From the IMG/VR virus record IMGVR_UViG_3300009379_000029, positions 1 to 41,652 of that record: DNA of 41,652 bases, one strand, 5' to 3'. The notes under the pieces are model-generated. The model was not told the DNA's origin. It saw only the letters and a list, made by a program, of their open reading frames with translations, and searched no databases. The stretch comes from a virus. Positions 14,868-23,486 of this stretch are shown here, piece by piece (positions within the stretch are counted from its first letter, which is position 1; every line of letters starts with the position of its first letter). Both the position numbers and the translations under genes were made by a program.

Positions 14868-15877
14868 TGGCCTACCTTATTAAGAAGAACCGCTTCTGGT
14901 CCATTATGGTGGGTCAGGACGGTCTTACGAAAGAGTACGGAACCATTGGTGGCAAGGTCACCACGTCCCGCCGTGTTGTCAAGCCTAAGGGGGGTCGCAC
15001 GCTATCTGAGCAACTGACCCTTGAGATTGCCAGCGCGATCAGCAAGCAGCGTGACAAGGGATACCACAGTCCAACCGAAGACCCCCCGACTACCATCCTG
15101 CCAATGCTGGCGAAACCCTACGATCCCGCCCGGATCACCTTCCCGGTAGCCCTCCAGGAGAAGCTGAATGGTGTGCGCTGTGTGGCTGAACGTCGTGGTG
15201 AGATCATCACTCTGACGACCCGTAAGGGTAAGCCTGTCACCAGTATGGGTCATGTCAGGGAGGCCCTCCTTGATGTCATGCAGAATGGAGAACGATGGGA
15301 CGGAGAGTTGTTCTGCCGGTCCCTGAGCCTCCAGGAAATCAGTGGTCTGGTTCGTAAGAAGGAGGCAACCCCTCAGTGTCGGATGATTGAGTTCTGGCAC
15401 TATGACCACATTGCTGATGGCTCATTCCGTGAGCGTTTCATGGGTCACTATATGCCTGAGACCTCCTTCAGCCGGAAGGTCCCCACCTACACGGCCAACA
15501 CTGTAGAGGGTATTGATCTGTACTACGAGAGCATCGTGGGCCAGGGTGGGGAGGGCATCGTGGTGCGTAACCCGGACGCCCCCTACCAGATGGACAAGCG
15601 GACCTGGGACCTTATGAAGCGCAAGGAGTTCCATGACCAGGAGTTTGATATTGTGGATTGGAAGGTGGACGTTGATGGGTGTGTCTACTGGGTTTGTGCA
15701 ACCAAGGAATGCCACTTCAATGTCGTACCGACTGGCACCAAGGAATCCCGCCGAGTTAAGCAGATGAAGCCCTGGGGATATGTGGGACTCCCCCTAACCG
15801 TCCGTTATTCGGAGCTGTCCGATGATGGAATCCCTCAGGGAAATCCCGTGGGAGTTGCAATTCGTAACTATGAGTGA
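14867..15877 (+). CDS. ATP-dependent DNA ligase with N-terminal WGR-like domain
   Basis: Seals nicks during replication. The 336-residue product has a WGR-like domain at 1-65 (FWSIMVGQDGLTKEYGTIGGK) not found in T7 ligase (gp1.3). The nucleotidyltransferase follows: LQEKLNGVRCV with Lys99 as the probable adenylated residue (KLNG instead of the usual KxDG), WDGELFCRSLSLQEI, and GEGIVVRNPDAPYQ, then an OB-type end (PLTVRYSELSDDGIPQ). GTG start in TAGTG after the lysozyme. It is the last gene before the promoter of the structural block. Confidence 0.92.
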   Translation: MAYLIKKNRFWSIMVGQDGLTKEYGTIGGKVTTSRRVVKPKGGRTLSEQLTLEIASAISKQRDKGYHSPTEDPPTTILPMLAKPYDPARITFPVALQEKLNGVRCVAERRGEIITLTTRKGKPVTSMGHVREALLDVMQNGERWDGELFCRSLSLQEISGLVRKKEATPQCRMIEFWHYDHIADGSFRERFMGHYMPETSFSRKVPTYTANTVEGIDLYYESIVGQGGEGIVVRNPDAPYQMDKRTWDLMKRKEFHDQEFDIVDWKVDVDGCVYWVCATKECHFNVVPTGTKESRRVKQMKPWGYVGLPLTVRYSELSDDGIPQGNPVGVAIRNYE

Positions 15878-15888
15878 TCATAGAGTTA

Positions 15889-15913
15889 ATTAGGTTCCCT
15901 CCATAGTAGGGCA
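15889..15913 (+). promoter_or_regulatory. Putative phage RNA polymerase promoter, structural genes
   Basis: AGGTTCCCTCCATAGTAGGG lies here; the identical 20 bases recur at 34861. The end (CATAGTAGGG plus purines) is organised like T7 promoters. It lies in the first true gap after the replication block and upstream of portal, scaffold and capsid. Confidence 0.75.
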
Positions 15914-15918
15914 ATGAG

Positions 15919-15950
15919 TACATTAGGTCCTACATTAGGTCCTACATTAG
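15919..15950 (+). repeat. Direct repeats TACATTAGGTCC downstream of the promoter
   Basis: Two perfect 12-bp copies (15919-15930 and 15931-15942) and a partial third (TACATTAG, 15943-15950). Variants of the same unit follow the promoter at 34861. They fall in the transcribed leader directly after the start site. Role unknown. Confidence 0.75.
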
Positions 15951-16008
15951 ATATCCTCATCCTAACCCTACAGGAGGTCCTACCCTCCATACACCAAGGA
16001 TAATAGTC

Positions 16009-16179
16009 ATGAGTGATTTACCATCAACCATTCAGGAGCTTATCGTCAAGCTGGACCAACAGTACCCACCTAAGTGCCCCCGTATTGAAGAGACCGAACG
16101 TGAGATCTTCAAGTATGCCGGGAAGCGTGAACTGGTGGATACTTTGAAGGTCTGGTACGGACGTAAGCCAGTAGTCTAA
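16009..16179 (+). CDS. Small protein upstream of portal, unknown
   Basis: 56 residues (MSDLPSTIQELIVKLDQQYPP...), helical, with EETEREIFKYAGKRELVDTL. First gene after the structural promoter. The ATG is preceded by AAGGATA; a stronger AGGAGG lies farther upstream. Position corresponds to the T7 gene 6.5-7.3 cluster; no specific match. Confidence 0.7.
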   Translation: MSDLPSTIQELIVKLDQQYPPKCPRIEETEREIFKYAGKRELVDTLKVWYGRKPVV

Positions 16180-16188
16180 GGAGCAGCC

Positions 16189-16374
16189 ATGTGCATGTTC
16201 AACCCACCGAAACCCCCACCTGTACCTGAGTACAAGCCACCCCCCGAACCCAAAAAGATCCGACTGAAGAAACCCAACCAGAAGACGGACGCTAAGACTG
16301 CCCGTAAGACTGGGACCAAGCGCCTTCAGATCCCCCTGAGTCCCATCAGTGAACAGGGAGGTCTTGGAACATAG
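16189..16374 (+). CDS. Proline-rich small virion-type protein (T7 gp7.3-like position)
   Basis: 61 residues. It starts MCMFNPPKPPPVPEYKPPPEP, continues with a basic stretch, and ends TGTKRLQIPLSPISEQGG. The RLQIPL ending near the C-terminus is a pattern I associate with gp7.3-like tail or assembly proteins just before portal in T7-like phages. ATG 16189 has AAGGAG upstream. Its TAG overlaps the probable ATA start of portal. Confidence 0.7.
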   Translation: MCMFNPPKPPPVPEYKPPPEPKKIRLKKPNQKTDAKTARKTGTKRLQIPLSPISEQGGLGT

Positions 16375-17939
16375 AGGCAGGAGTATCCCCAAACGACGGG
16401 ACTCTGGTAGCACGGTATAACAATCTTGATGGAAGGAAGGGAGGTCTCCTGACGTCTGCACGTCGATGCAGCGCCTTGACGATCCCTACCCTATTGCCCC
16501 CTGAGGGCTACAGCATCAGTGATCCACTACCTATGCCCTACCAGGGTCTTGGCGCAAGGGCCGTTCTGAACCTCGCCTCCAAGCTCCTCCTTACCTTACT
16601 TCCCCCCAACAGTCCGTTCTTTAAGTTCGGAATGGATGATGCCCTCCTCGAAGAACTCAAAGCTGCCCTTGGTAAAGATGGTCTGAAGACCCAGGTCGAA
16701 GCCAAACTGGTCAAGCTTGAGGAGATCATCACCAAGTACATCGAAGAGTCAGCGGTGCGGGTTACCATCTTCCGTGCCCTGAAGTACCTGATTGTAACCG
16801 GCAATGCCCTTCTGGAGATCACCGATGGTCCTGGGCGATGCTACCGCTTGGATCAGTACGTCCTGCGCCGGAAGTCCACGGGTGAACCCATTGAGATGAT
16901 CATCCGTGAACCCGTTGATATCAGTGAAATTCCTGAGTCGATGCATGCTGACGTGAAGGCCCACCAGTCCTACGAGAACAACAAGGAGGGTCTGATCCTG
17001 TACACAGGGATGAAGCTGGAAGGGAATCTCTGGCAGTACCACCAGGAAGTCTGTGGGCTGACCATTGAGGAGACCGAGGGTTCCTACTCCACGGCGAACC
17101 TTCCATACATCCCCCTGGCCTGGAACCGTAACGATGGCGACGACTATGGCACCGGGCACGTCCATGACCATATTGGTGACTTCAATAGTTATGAAGGTCT
17201 ACGCAAGGCAATAACCGAAGGTGCTCTGGCTGCGGCGCGACTTGTCTTTCTGGTTGATCCCAATGGTATGACCAATGTGGCTGACCTCCAGAGAACCGCT
17301 AATGGTGGGTTCTGTGCAGGGCGTCGTGTTGATATTGAGGCCCTCCAGGTGGACAAGGGTGCTGACTTCCGAGTGGCCCAAACCGAAGCACGTCAGATTG
17401 AGGAGCAACTGGCCCAGGGCTTCCTGATGGTCCAGAGTATTCAACGTGCTGGCGAAAGGGTCACTGCCGAGGAGATCCGCATCATGGCACAGGAACTGGA
17501 GGATACCCTTGGTGGCATCTACAGCGTCCTCAGCCTTGAGATGCAGCTCCCCCTGGTACGTATTCTGATGCACACCCTCAGTGCCAAGAAGGTACTCCCC
17601 CGCCTACCCAAGGACATCAAACCCACCATTACCACAGGCTTCGAAGCACTTGGTCGAGGCCACGATCTGCGTAAACTCCAGACCTTCCTGCAATACCTCA
17701 GTCCTTTGGGACCCGAGGTCATCGAGAAGCGCATCAATGTCAGTGACTATAGCACCCGTGTTGGTACCGGCCTTGGTCTGAATACTGATGGCCTTGTGTA
17801 CACCGATGAGCAGGTCCAAGCGAAGGAGCAGAACGACATGATGAAGATGATGGCAATGAATGGTGTCAACGCTGCGGCAGGACCCATGGCCCAAGCTGCG
17901 GCTGACAATATGAATAACCAACCAACTCCTGAAGGATAA
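16371..17939 (+). CDS. Portal / head-tail connector (T7 gp8-like), probable ATA start
   Basis: Forms the dodecameric ring at the capsid vertex through which DNA enters. From ATA 16371 it has 522 residues, close to T7 gp8 (536). The first ATG/GTG/TTG-type start is TTG 16476, giving only 487 residues and removing VARYNNLDGRKGGLLTSARR, which corresponds to the conserved first helix of T7-like portals. AGGGAGG (16355-16361) lies nine bases before ATA, and ATA overlaps the previous stop as ATAG. Conserved blocks include LTIPTLLPPEG, GARAVLNLASKLLLTLLPP, and PLAWNRNDGDDYGTGHVHDHIGD. The C-terminus is Met/Asn/Ala-rich. Confidence 0.93.
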   Translation: MEAGVSPNDGTLVARYNNLDGRKGGLLTSARRCSALTIPTLLPPEGYSISDPLPMPYQGLGARAVLNLASKLLLTLLPPNSPFFKFGMDDALLEELKAALGKDGLKTQVEAKLVKLEEIITKYIEESAVRVTIFRALKYLIVTGNALLEITDGPGRCYRLDQYVLRRKSTGEPIEMIIREPVDISEIPESMHADVKAHQSYENNKEGLILYTGMKLEGNLWQYHQEVCGLTIEETEGSYSTANLPYIPLAWNRNDGDDYGTGHVHDHIGDFNSYEGLRKAITEGALAAARLVFLVDPNGMTNVADLQRTANGGFCAGRRVDIEALQVDKGADFRVAQTEARQIEEQLAQGFLMVQSIQRAGERVTAEEIRIMAQELEDTLGGIYSVLSLEMQLPLVRILMHTLSAKKVLPRLPKDIKPTITTGFEALGRGHDLRKLQTFLQYLSPLGPEVIEKRINVSDYSTRVGTGLGLNTDGLVYTDEQVQAKEQNDMMKMMAMNGVNAAAGPMAQAAADNMNNQPTPEG

Positions 17940-17942
17940 TCA

Positions 17943-18767
17943 TTGGAATCACAGCATATTAACCCTGAAGATCAACCCAACTTCAATACCAGCAACACAG
18001 ACACTGGGAGCCACCAGGAGACGGACACCCAGTCCCCCACCCCTGGCTCCCCTGAGTACCTGGGCGAGATGGCAAAGCGTGGTGGTGCAACGGACGAAGA
18101 GATCACAATGATCGTGGAGTCCGCACGTAAAGCTGATCCTAACTACGTACCGGAGGACAACACTACTGAAGGCTCTGAAGAGGGCACTGATGGAGGTGAC
18201 AACAGTGGCAATACTGATGACTCGGATACTGGTGACACACCTGAGGGTCTGAGCCTTGCATCCCTGAGCCAGGAGGTCATCAGCAACGAAGGTAAACTCA
18301 CCGATGCAACCATGCAGAAGCTTGTGGATATGGGCTTCGCTCAGGCTGACGTTGAGCAGTACGTCACTGACCAGTATCAGGCCGGTGAAACCATTCGTGA
18401 GCAGTCCCTTACGAACCTTTACGATTCGGTCGGAGGGGAGGCCAAGTACAACACAATGATCGAATGGGCAGGAGCCAACCTCAGCCCTGAAGATATTACC
18501 AAGTTCAACACTGATGTTGCTGCCAGCGATATGGCAACCGTCAAGGCTGCAATGAAAGGTCTCAGCAACCAGTTCACCCTTGCCAATGGGAGGCCTCCCG
18601 CACGTCGCATTCAGGGAGGTAATGGTCAGACCACCATAGCTGTGGATGCCTATCGGTCCAAGGCCCAGGTGATTACTGACATGGGAAGTACCCAGTACGC
18701 CAAAGACCCGGCCTTCCGTGAGCAGGTTATGCAGAAGCTCAGTCGTTCCCCCAACATCAAAATGTAG
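17943..18767 (+). CDS. Scaffolding / capsid assembly protein (T7 gp9-like)
   Basis: Guides capsid assembly and leaves before maturation. 274 residues, strongly acidic in the first 100 with Thr/Ser/Gly/Asp repeats (TGSHQETDTQS, GTDGGDNSGNTDDSDTGD), a helical middle and a basic end (AFREQVMQKLSRSPNIKM), as in T7-like scaffolds. TTG start at 17943 with GAAGGA about eight bases upstream. It lies between portal and capsid as expected. Confidence 0.9.
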   Translation: MESQHINPEDQPNFNTSNTDTGSHQETDTQSPTPGSPEYLGEMAKRGGATDEEITMIVESARKADPNYVPEDNTTEGSEEGTDGGDNSGNTDDSDTGDTPEGLSLASLSQEVISNEGKLTDATMQKLVDMGFAQADVEQYVTDQYQAGETIREQSLTNLYDSVGGEAKYNTMIEWAGANLSPEDITKFNTDVAASDMATVKAAMKGLSNQFTLANGRPPARRIQGGNGQTTIAVDAYRSKAQVITDMGSTQYAKDPAFREQVMQKLSRSPNIKM

Positions 18768-18860
18768 CACCCAAGGTGGGCATTAGTGCGCCTGATTGTC
18801 CACCGACCATCAACACAAATCACATTTACATTAACTTATCTTTGAAAGGAATTACCCAAC
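18768..18860 (+). other. Leader between scaffold and capsid genes
   Basis: 93 bases without a gene. It contains a small GCACCCAAGGTGGGC dyad at its start and AAAGGAAT before the capsid TTG. I see no promoter of the CATAGTAGG type here, unlike T7, which has a strong promoter before gene 10. Confidence 0.5.
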
Positions 18861-19838
18861 TTGTCAAACGCAACTCCTACCTTCGGTGGTGCCCAGAACA
18901 ATGCAGCCTCAACTATTGAACAGCAGCGCCAGCTCTACCTCAAGCTCTATGCAGGTGAGACCATTACGGCCTTCGAGAAGCACACCGTCATGCTGGACAA
19001 GCACACCGTTCGTACCATCCAGGCTGGTAAATCTGCTCAGTTCCCCGTGATTGGCCAGATGCCCGACGCTGAGTACCACACCCCTGGCGAGGAGATCACT
19101 GGTCAGAATGTGCCCCACTCTGAGGTCATCATCCCTGTGGATAAGCTCTTGATCAGTCACATCTTTATCGACGACCTGGACGACGCAATGCGTCACTTTG
19201 ATGTCCGAGGCAAGTACGCCAACATGCAGGGCCAGAAACTGTCTCAGACCTTTGATAAACACACCATGCTCAATGGCATCATTGGTGCCCGTGATGGGGC
19301 CAACGTCCAGGGTGGTGAAGGTGGCCTGACCGTTAACAACGCAAACCTTACCAACAAGGATGATGACCTGTTCCTGAAGGCATGGCTTGAGTGTTTCCGT
19401 ACCGCCAAGACCAACTTTGACAACAAGTTCGTAACCGGCACTCGATTCGCCATCGTGAAACCTGACACGTACAACCGTCTGGCTACCCTGGTCAACTCTG
19501 TGGGTTTCAGCCTCATGAACCGTGACCACGGTGTGACTGCTGGTGACTTCTCTCAGGCTACTTTGCCTCCCATTGCTGGGTTCCAGGTGATCAGCTCCCC
19601 CATGCTCCCTGTGGGTGACTTCACCACTGGTGAGTTCCACAAGGTCAACACCTTCACCACCCAGTGCCTGTGCTTCACCGAAGATCTGGTGGGTACCGTC
19701 AAGCTCATGGACATCAGTCTCCAGAGCCAGTGGGACATCCGTCGTCAGGGTACCCTCATGGTAGCTCGTTACGCCATGGGCCACAGACCTCTTCAGTCTG
19801 CTTGTGGTGTAGAGCTTCGTACCGCTGACCCCTCATAA
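18861..19838 (+). CDS. Major capsid protein (T7 gp10A-like)
   Basis: Forms the icosahedral shell (HK97 fold). 325 residues (T7 gp10A: 345). Expected features include an N-terminal arm, ETITAFEKHTVMLDKHTVRTIQ with the gp10-type T.F.....M..H..RTI pattern, the YHTPGEEITG turn, and DLDDAMRHFDVRGKYANMQGQKL. The start is TTG 18861 after AAAGGAAT; no ATG is nearby, which is unusual for the most abundant virion protein. A strong terminator follows. Confidence 0.94.
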   Translation: MSNATPTFGGAQNNAASTIEQQRQLYLKLYAGETITAFEKHTVMLDKHTVRTIQAGKSAQFPVIGQMPDAEYHTPGEEITGQNVPHSEVIIPVDKLLISHIFIDDLDDAMRHFDVRGKYANMQGQKLSQTFDKHTMLNGIIGARDGANVQGGEGGLTVNNANLTNKDDDLFLKAWLECFRTAKTNFDNKFVTGTRFAIVKPDTYNRLATLVNSVGFSLMNRDHGVTAGDFSQATLPPIAGFQVISSPMLPVGDFTTGEFHKVNTFTTQCLCFTEDLVGTVKLMDISLQSQWDIRRQGTLMVARYAMGHRPLQSACGVELRTADPS

Positions 19839-19849
19839 TCATTAACCTC

Positions 19850-19891
19850 AAGGGAGAACTCATAGTTAATCACTGTGGGTTCTCCCTTTTT
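19850..19891 (+). terminator. Intrinsic terminator after capsid gene
   Basis: AAGGGAGAAC (19850-19859) pairs perfectly with GTTCTCCCTT (19879-19888) and ends in T5 (19887-19891). Same position as T7 terminator T-phi downstream of gene 10. It would limit the dose of tail and internal proteins relative to capsid. Confidence 0.88.
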
Positions 19892-19902
19892 GTTGGAGCT
19901 TT

Positions 19903-20472
19903 ATGTTAGAAACCATCCCATTATCTACACTGGGTGCCGTCAATATGGCCCTGGATACCATTGGTGAGGAACCCATCGCGGTCCTTGACTTTACCGGTGC
20001 CAGTGATGCAGCCACAGCATACCGCAGCCTGATCAACACCAGCCGCTCTGTCCAAGAGTATGGCTACACGTTCAACAAAGAGTACGACTACCCCTTAGTT
20101 CCCAATACTGAGGGGCGCATTGAGGTCCCCAGCAACACACTGTTTGTGGACCCTGGTCCCATCTACGTTCAGCGTGGCAACTGTCTGTACGACCGCCAGA
20201 AGCACTCCTACAACATTCCCAAGCGAGTCCTGGTTGAGATCATCTTTATGCTCCCTTTCGAGGAGCTACCCAGCTACGCCCGATCCTACATTGCAATCCG
20301 CGCCGCCCGACGTTTCCAGAAAGGCATCCTGGGGTCTGACTCCCTGGACCGCTCCACAGAAGAGATCGAGGGTAAGGCCCTGGCGGTCATGAACAGCCGG
20401 GAGATTGCTGCGGGTGCCTATAATTATCTGGATGCCCCCGACATGATGGCAGCACGAAGGCGAGTACCCTGA
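19903..20472 (+). CDS. Tail tubular protein A (T7 gp11-like)
   Basis: Ring protein joining portal to the tail nozzle. 189 residues (T7 gp11: 196). Family blocks include LGAVNMALDTIGEEPI, the TAYRSLINTSRSVQEYGYTFN helix, and LPSYARSYIAIRAARRFQ, with the C-terminal YNYLDAPDMM. ATG 19903 has TTGGAG five to six bases upstream, just past the terminator. The stop overlaps the next start (TGATG). Confidence 0.92.
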   Translation: MLETIPLSTLGAVNMALDTIGEEPIAVLDFTGASDAATAYRSLINTSRSVQEYGYTFNKEYDYPLVPNTEGRIEVPSNTLFVDPGPIYVQRGNCLYDRQKHSYNIPKRVLVEIIFMLPFEELPSYARSYIAIRAARRFQKGILGSDSLDRSTEEIEGKALAVMNSREIAAGAYNYLDAPDMMAARRRVP

Positions 20473-22532
20473 TGGGCCTTGTCAGTAAGACCATTCCCGG
20501 ATTGTACAATGGGGTCAGCCAGCAGGCTCCGACCTTACGCCTGGAAACCCAGGTAGCCGAGCAGGTTAATATGGTGGGGTCCCTGGTTAAGGGGATGCAC
20601 AAGCGGCCCAACAGTGAACACATTGCAACCCTTCTGTCATCCGCATCCCTGACCTCCAAGGTCCATGTGGTGAACCGAGACGAGTCTGAGCGCTATGTTG
20701 TGATCCTGAATGATGGCAGCATCGAAGTGTACGACACCTCAGGTCACCAACACACCGTGAAGTATGGCTATGTGGACATTGGCAACAACTACAAGTTCAG
20801 CGAGGATCTCAGTGTCCAGGCGTACATCAGTGGGGTCAATCCATCTCACGATATGGTCCTGATGAGTGCAGGGGACTACACGTTTGTCCTTAACAAGAAG
20901 AAGGTGGTCGCTATGACAGGGGATGCTTCCCCAGGCCCCACTGTAGGTACCGTCCAGCAGTTTAGCGATCTGACCGACCCTGACTACACAACCCCCAGTG
21001 AGGGTTCTATCGTGGCCGTCGAGGGTGACCCTGAAGCTAAGGCCCCCAAGTACCACCTCAAGTATATGAATACTGATGTGTACGAAGAGTGTGCTGCCCC
21101 TAATGTCAGGATACGCTTTAATGCAACCACAATGCCTCACGGCTTGCTTCGTCTTCCCAATGGGACCTTTGCGTTCACACGCTTTAAGTGGGCCGACCGG
21201 GAGGTGGGCGATGACCTGACCAACCCCATCCCCAGCTTTGTGGGCAACCCTATCAGCCACATTGCACTCCACCGTAACCGCCTCCTACTGCTGAGTCGGG
21301 ACAATGTGATCTGTAGTCGAGCCAGCAAGTACTGGAACTTCTGGTGTAGCACAGTGCTGGACCAACTGGATAACGACCCTATTGATCTCAGTGCAGCCAG
21401 TCGGACAGTAAGCTACCTCCACAAGGCCGTGGCGCATGGTAAGAATATGGTCCTCTTTAGTGGGCAGCAGCAGTTTAACTTCCATAGTGGGCAACAGATT
21501 CTGACCCCCAAGACAGCCAAGATTGATGCTACCACCACGTTCGAAACCAATGCTCACTCCAGTGCTATCACCGCAGGGAGTGCTGCCTTCTTTGTCAGTC
21601 CGAAGGGGAAGTACGCAAGTATCCTTGAGTACAACATCCAGCCGGACAGCCTTATTGAGGATGCTGCGGACATCACCGCGCATTGCCCTGAGTATGTGCC
21701 TAATGGGGATATCTCCATGGAGGCATTTACCACTCTGAACACCATTGCCATCCATAGTACTGCCAAGCGTGGGTCCCTCTGGATCTACTGCTATTACTGG
21801 GCGGGGGGCACAAAGGTTCAAAGTGCATGGTCAGAATGGCAGCTTGATGAAGGAGCTGAAGTCATTGGGATTGGCTCTGCCCAGTCTGTCCTTTATATGG
21901 TGGTGCGCCGTGGGGGGGTTATCACCCTGGAGGCCATAGGTCTCGATGATAGAAAGACCCCTGGTTTGGACTTTCGAGCAAGCCTGGATCGTTTGGCGCA
22001 ACTGGAGAGCAGTGCCTATGATGCTGACACCTATACTGCCAAGATTACCCTACCTTATGAGATGGATGTCACAGTCATCAAGAGGAGCAATGGGCGAGAA
22101 GTACCCTGCACAAGGTCTGGCAAGGTGGTTACGATCAAAGGGGTAAGTGGTCCTGACACCTATTATGTTGGGGTCCCATATCCCAGTCACTTCACCCTCA
22201 GTCCCTGGTACGTCAAGAACTCAAAGGATGCCTCTGTGATGGAGGGCCGTCTCCAGGTTCGCAATCTGACGGTGATCTATAAGGACTCTGGTTTCTTCAA
22301 CATTGAGATAGCCAACCCTGGCCGACTACCTCGTAACTGCGAGTGGACCTCCAACATCTTGGGGTTGGCCCGTATTGGTGCCACAAACTTGGCTTCCGGT
22401 AAGCACAAGGTAGGTATCCGAGGCCAAGCCGACAAAGTAAAAATCAAGATCTCATCCAACAGTTATCTCCCCGCAGTGTTCGAGGGGATCAGCTACGAGG
22501 GATCATTAACCCAGAGAGCGAGTGTATTATGA
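20472..22532 (+). CDS. Tail tubular protein B / nozzle (T7 gp12-like)
   Basis: Forms the tail nozzle. 686 residues (T7 gp12: 794). Opens with the family block TIPGLYNGVSQQAPTLRLETQ and later HRNRLLLLSRDNVICSRASKYWNFW, FSGQQQFNFHSGQ and a beta-rich C-terminus. The ATG overlaps the gp11 stop, and the TGA overlaps the next start as ATGA. Confidence 0.94.
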   Translation: MGLVSKTIPGLYNGVSQQAPTLRLETQVAEQVNMVGSLVKGMHKRPNSEHIATLLSSASLTSKVHVVNRDESERYVVILNDGSIEVYDTSGHQHTVKYGYVDIGNNYKFSEDLSVQAYISGVNPSHDMVLMSAGDYTFVLNKKKVVAMTGDASPGPTVGTVQQFSDLTDPDYTTPSEGSIVAVEGDPEAKAPKYHLKYMNTDVYEECAAPNVRIRFNATTMPHGLLRLPNGTFAFTRFKWADREVGDDLTNPIPSFVGNPISHIALHRNRLLLLSRDNVICSRASKYWNFWCSTVLDQLDNDPIDLSAASRTVSYLHKAVAHGKNMVLFSGQQQFNFHSGQQILTPKTAKIDATTTFETNAHSSAITAGSAAFFVSPKGKYASILEYNIQPDSLIEDAADITAHCPEYVPNGDISMEAFTTLNTIAIHSTAKRGSLWIYCYYWAGGTKVQSAWSEWQLDEGAEVIGIGSAQSVLYMVVRRGGVITLEAIGLDDRKTPGLDFRASLDRLAQLESSAYDADTYTAKITLPYEMDVTVIKRSNGREVPCTRSGKVVTIKGVSGPDTYYVGVPYPSHFTLSPWYVKNSKDASVMEGRLQVRNLTVIYKDSGFFNIEIANPGRLPRNCEWTSNILGLARIGATNLASGKHKVGIRGQADKVKIKISSNSYLPAVFEGISYEGSLTQRASVL

Positions 22533-22999
22533 AAATAGAAATCCGTCCTATCACCCCCGATGACTATGGAAGCGTCAAGCAGATGTCCCTTCGGGCCTGT
22601 GACTATAATGAGCTGGATGCCAGCAACCCCAATATGACGGTAGCAGAGTGTGTGGCCCTGTGCGTTCAACTCCCAGATGCTGAGGTGATCCTGGAGGATG
22701 GTCAACCCATTGGAGTCCTGGGGTGTACTCCCAGTCCGAAGAACCCTCAGTTTGGCATTGTGTGGGCATTTGGTAGTCCTGCGGTCTATGACCATATGGG
22801 CACCCTGACGTCCTTCGCTCATGCTCAGATCTGCGATTGGCTCATCCGGTACCCTGCTGGTGTGGGCAACTGGGTGGACACCCGAAATGTTGCCAGCATC
22901 AAGTGGCTCAAGGGGTTGCGCTTCAAGTTCGACTCCGACGAGCACGACCTGGGGTGCGGAGTCCCCTTCGTATACTTTGTAAGGTACCCCTGTGTGTAA
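22529..22999 (+). CDS. gp13-like protein with GNAT-type fold
   Basis: 156 residues. IRPITPDDYGSVKQM at the start and PIGVLGCTPSP, then WVDTRNVASIKWLKGLRFKF, follow the order of acetyltransferase (GNAT) proteins; the T7 gp13 family (DUF2833) sits at this position and is needed for virion assembly. Whether it binds acetyl-CoA is unknown. ATGA overlap with gp12. Confidence 0.8.
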   Translation: MKIEIRPITPDDYGSVKQMSLRACDYNELDASNPNMTVAECVALCVQLPDAEVILEDGQPIGVLGCTPSPKNPQFGIVWAFGSPAVYDHMGTLTSFAHAQICDWLIRYPAGVGNWVDTRNVASIKWLKGLRFKFDSDEHDLGCGVPFVYFVRYPCV

Positions 23000-23486
23000 C
23001 CCCTTGGCTGTGGCTGCATTGATGGTTGGGGGTGAGATGATGCAGATTAAAGAGAATCAGGACTACTCCCAGGACCTTATGGACAATGCTGCTGCCTCCA
23101 TGAAGATTGGCAACGAGGCCCGTTACAACCAAGAGGCTGAGAACAACCAGAAAGGTGCTTTGGATGCACTTGAGGTACAGCGTGCCACGCTCCGACGCCT
23201 TGCCACAGCCGACGTGAGTGCCGGAGAGTCAGGCATTGCTGGTAACAGTGTGCTTCGTAACTTCATGACTGCCGAGATCCAGGGTGCCCATGATGCTGGT
23301 ATCATTGAGACAACTCGGTCCAATGCAAACCGGCAAGTTCGTTTGGGGGCTAAGGGTGCAGGTGCCCAATATGGATCTCAGATTAGTCAGGCCAAACATG
23401 TGGCTGGCAACCCCCTGGGTAATGCCCTTCAGATTGGTACTGCGGGTGTCAGTGGATACATGGGAGCAGGAGGTAAGTTCCAATAA
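22992..23486 (+). CDS. Internal virion protein (T7 gp14-like)
   Basis: 164 residues (T7 gp14: 196), helical and Ala/Gln rich. It starts with Met-Cys like gp14 (MCNPLAVAALMVGGEMMQI); the first 15 residues are hydrophobic, in keeping with pore formation in the outer membrane during DNA ejection. GTG 22992 overlaps the previous gene by eight bases; the stop overlaps the next ATG (TAATG). Confidence 0.85.
   Translation: MCNPLAVAALMVGGEMMQIKENQDYSQDLMDNAAASMKIGNEARYNQEAENNQKGALDALEVQRATLRRLATADVSAGESGIAGNSVLRNFMTAEIQGAHDAGIIETTRSNANRQVRLGAKGAGAQYGSQISQAKHVAGNPLGNALQIGTAGVSGYMGAGGKFQ

Noticed and set aside
17949-18770. 273-codon minus-strand frame opposite the scaffold gene
   Set aside because: Shadow of the scaffold gene, which has correct position, acidity and start signals.
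21479-21496. CCATAGTGGGCAAC inside the nozzle gene, similar to the phage promoter
   Set aside because: Lacks the TA before GGG and the upstream CCCT; inside a coding region with no gene boundary nearby.
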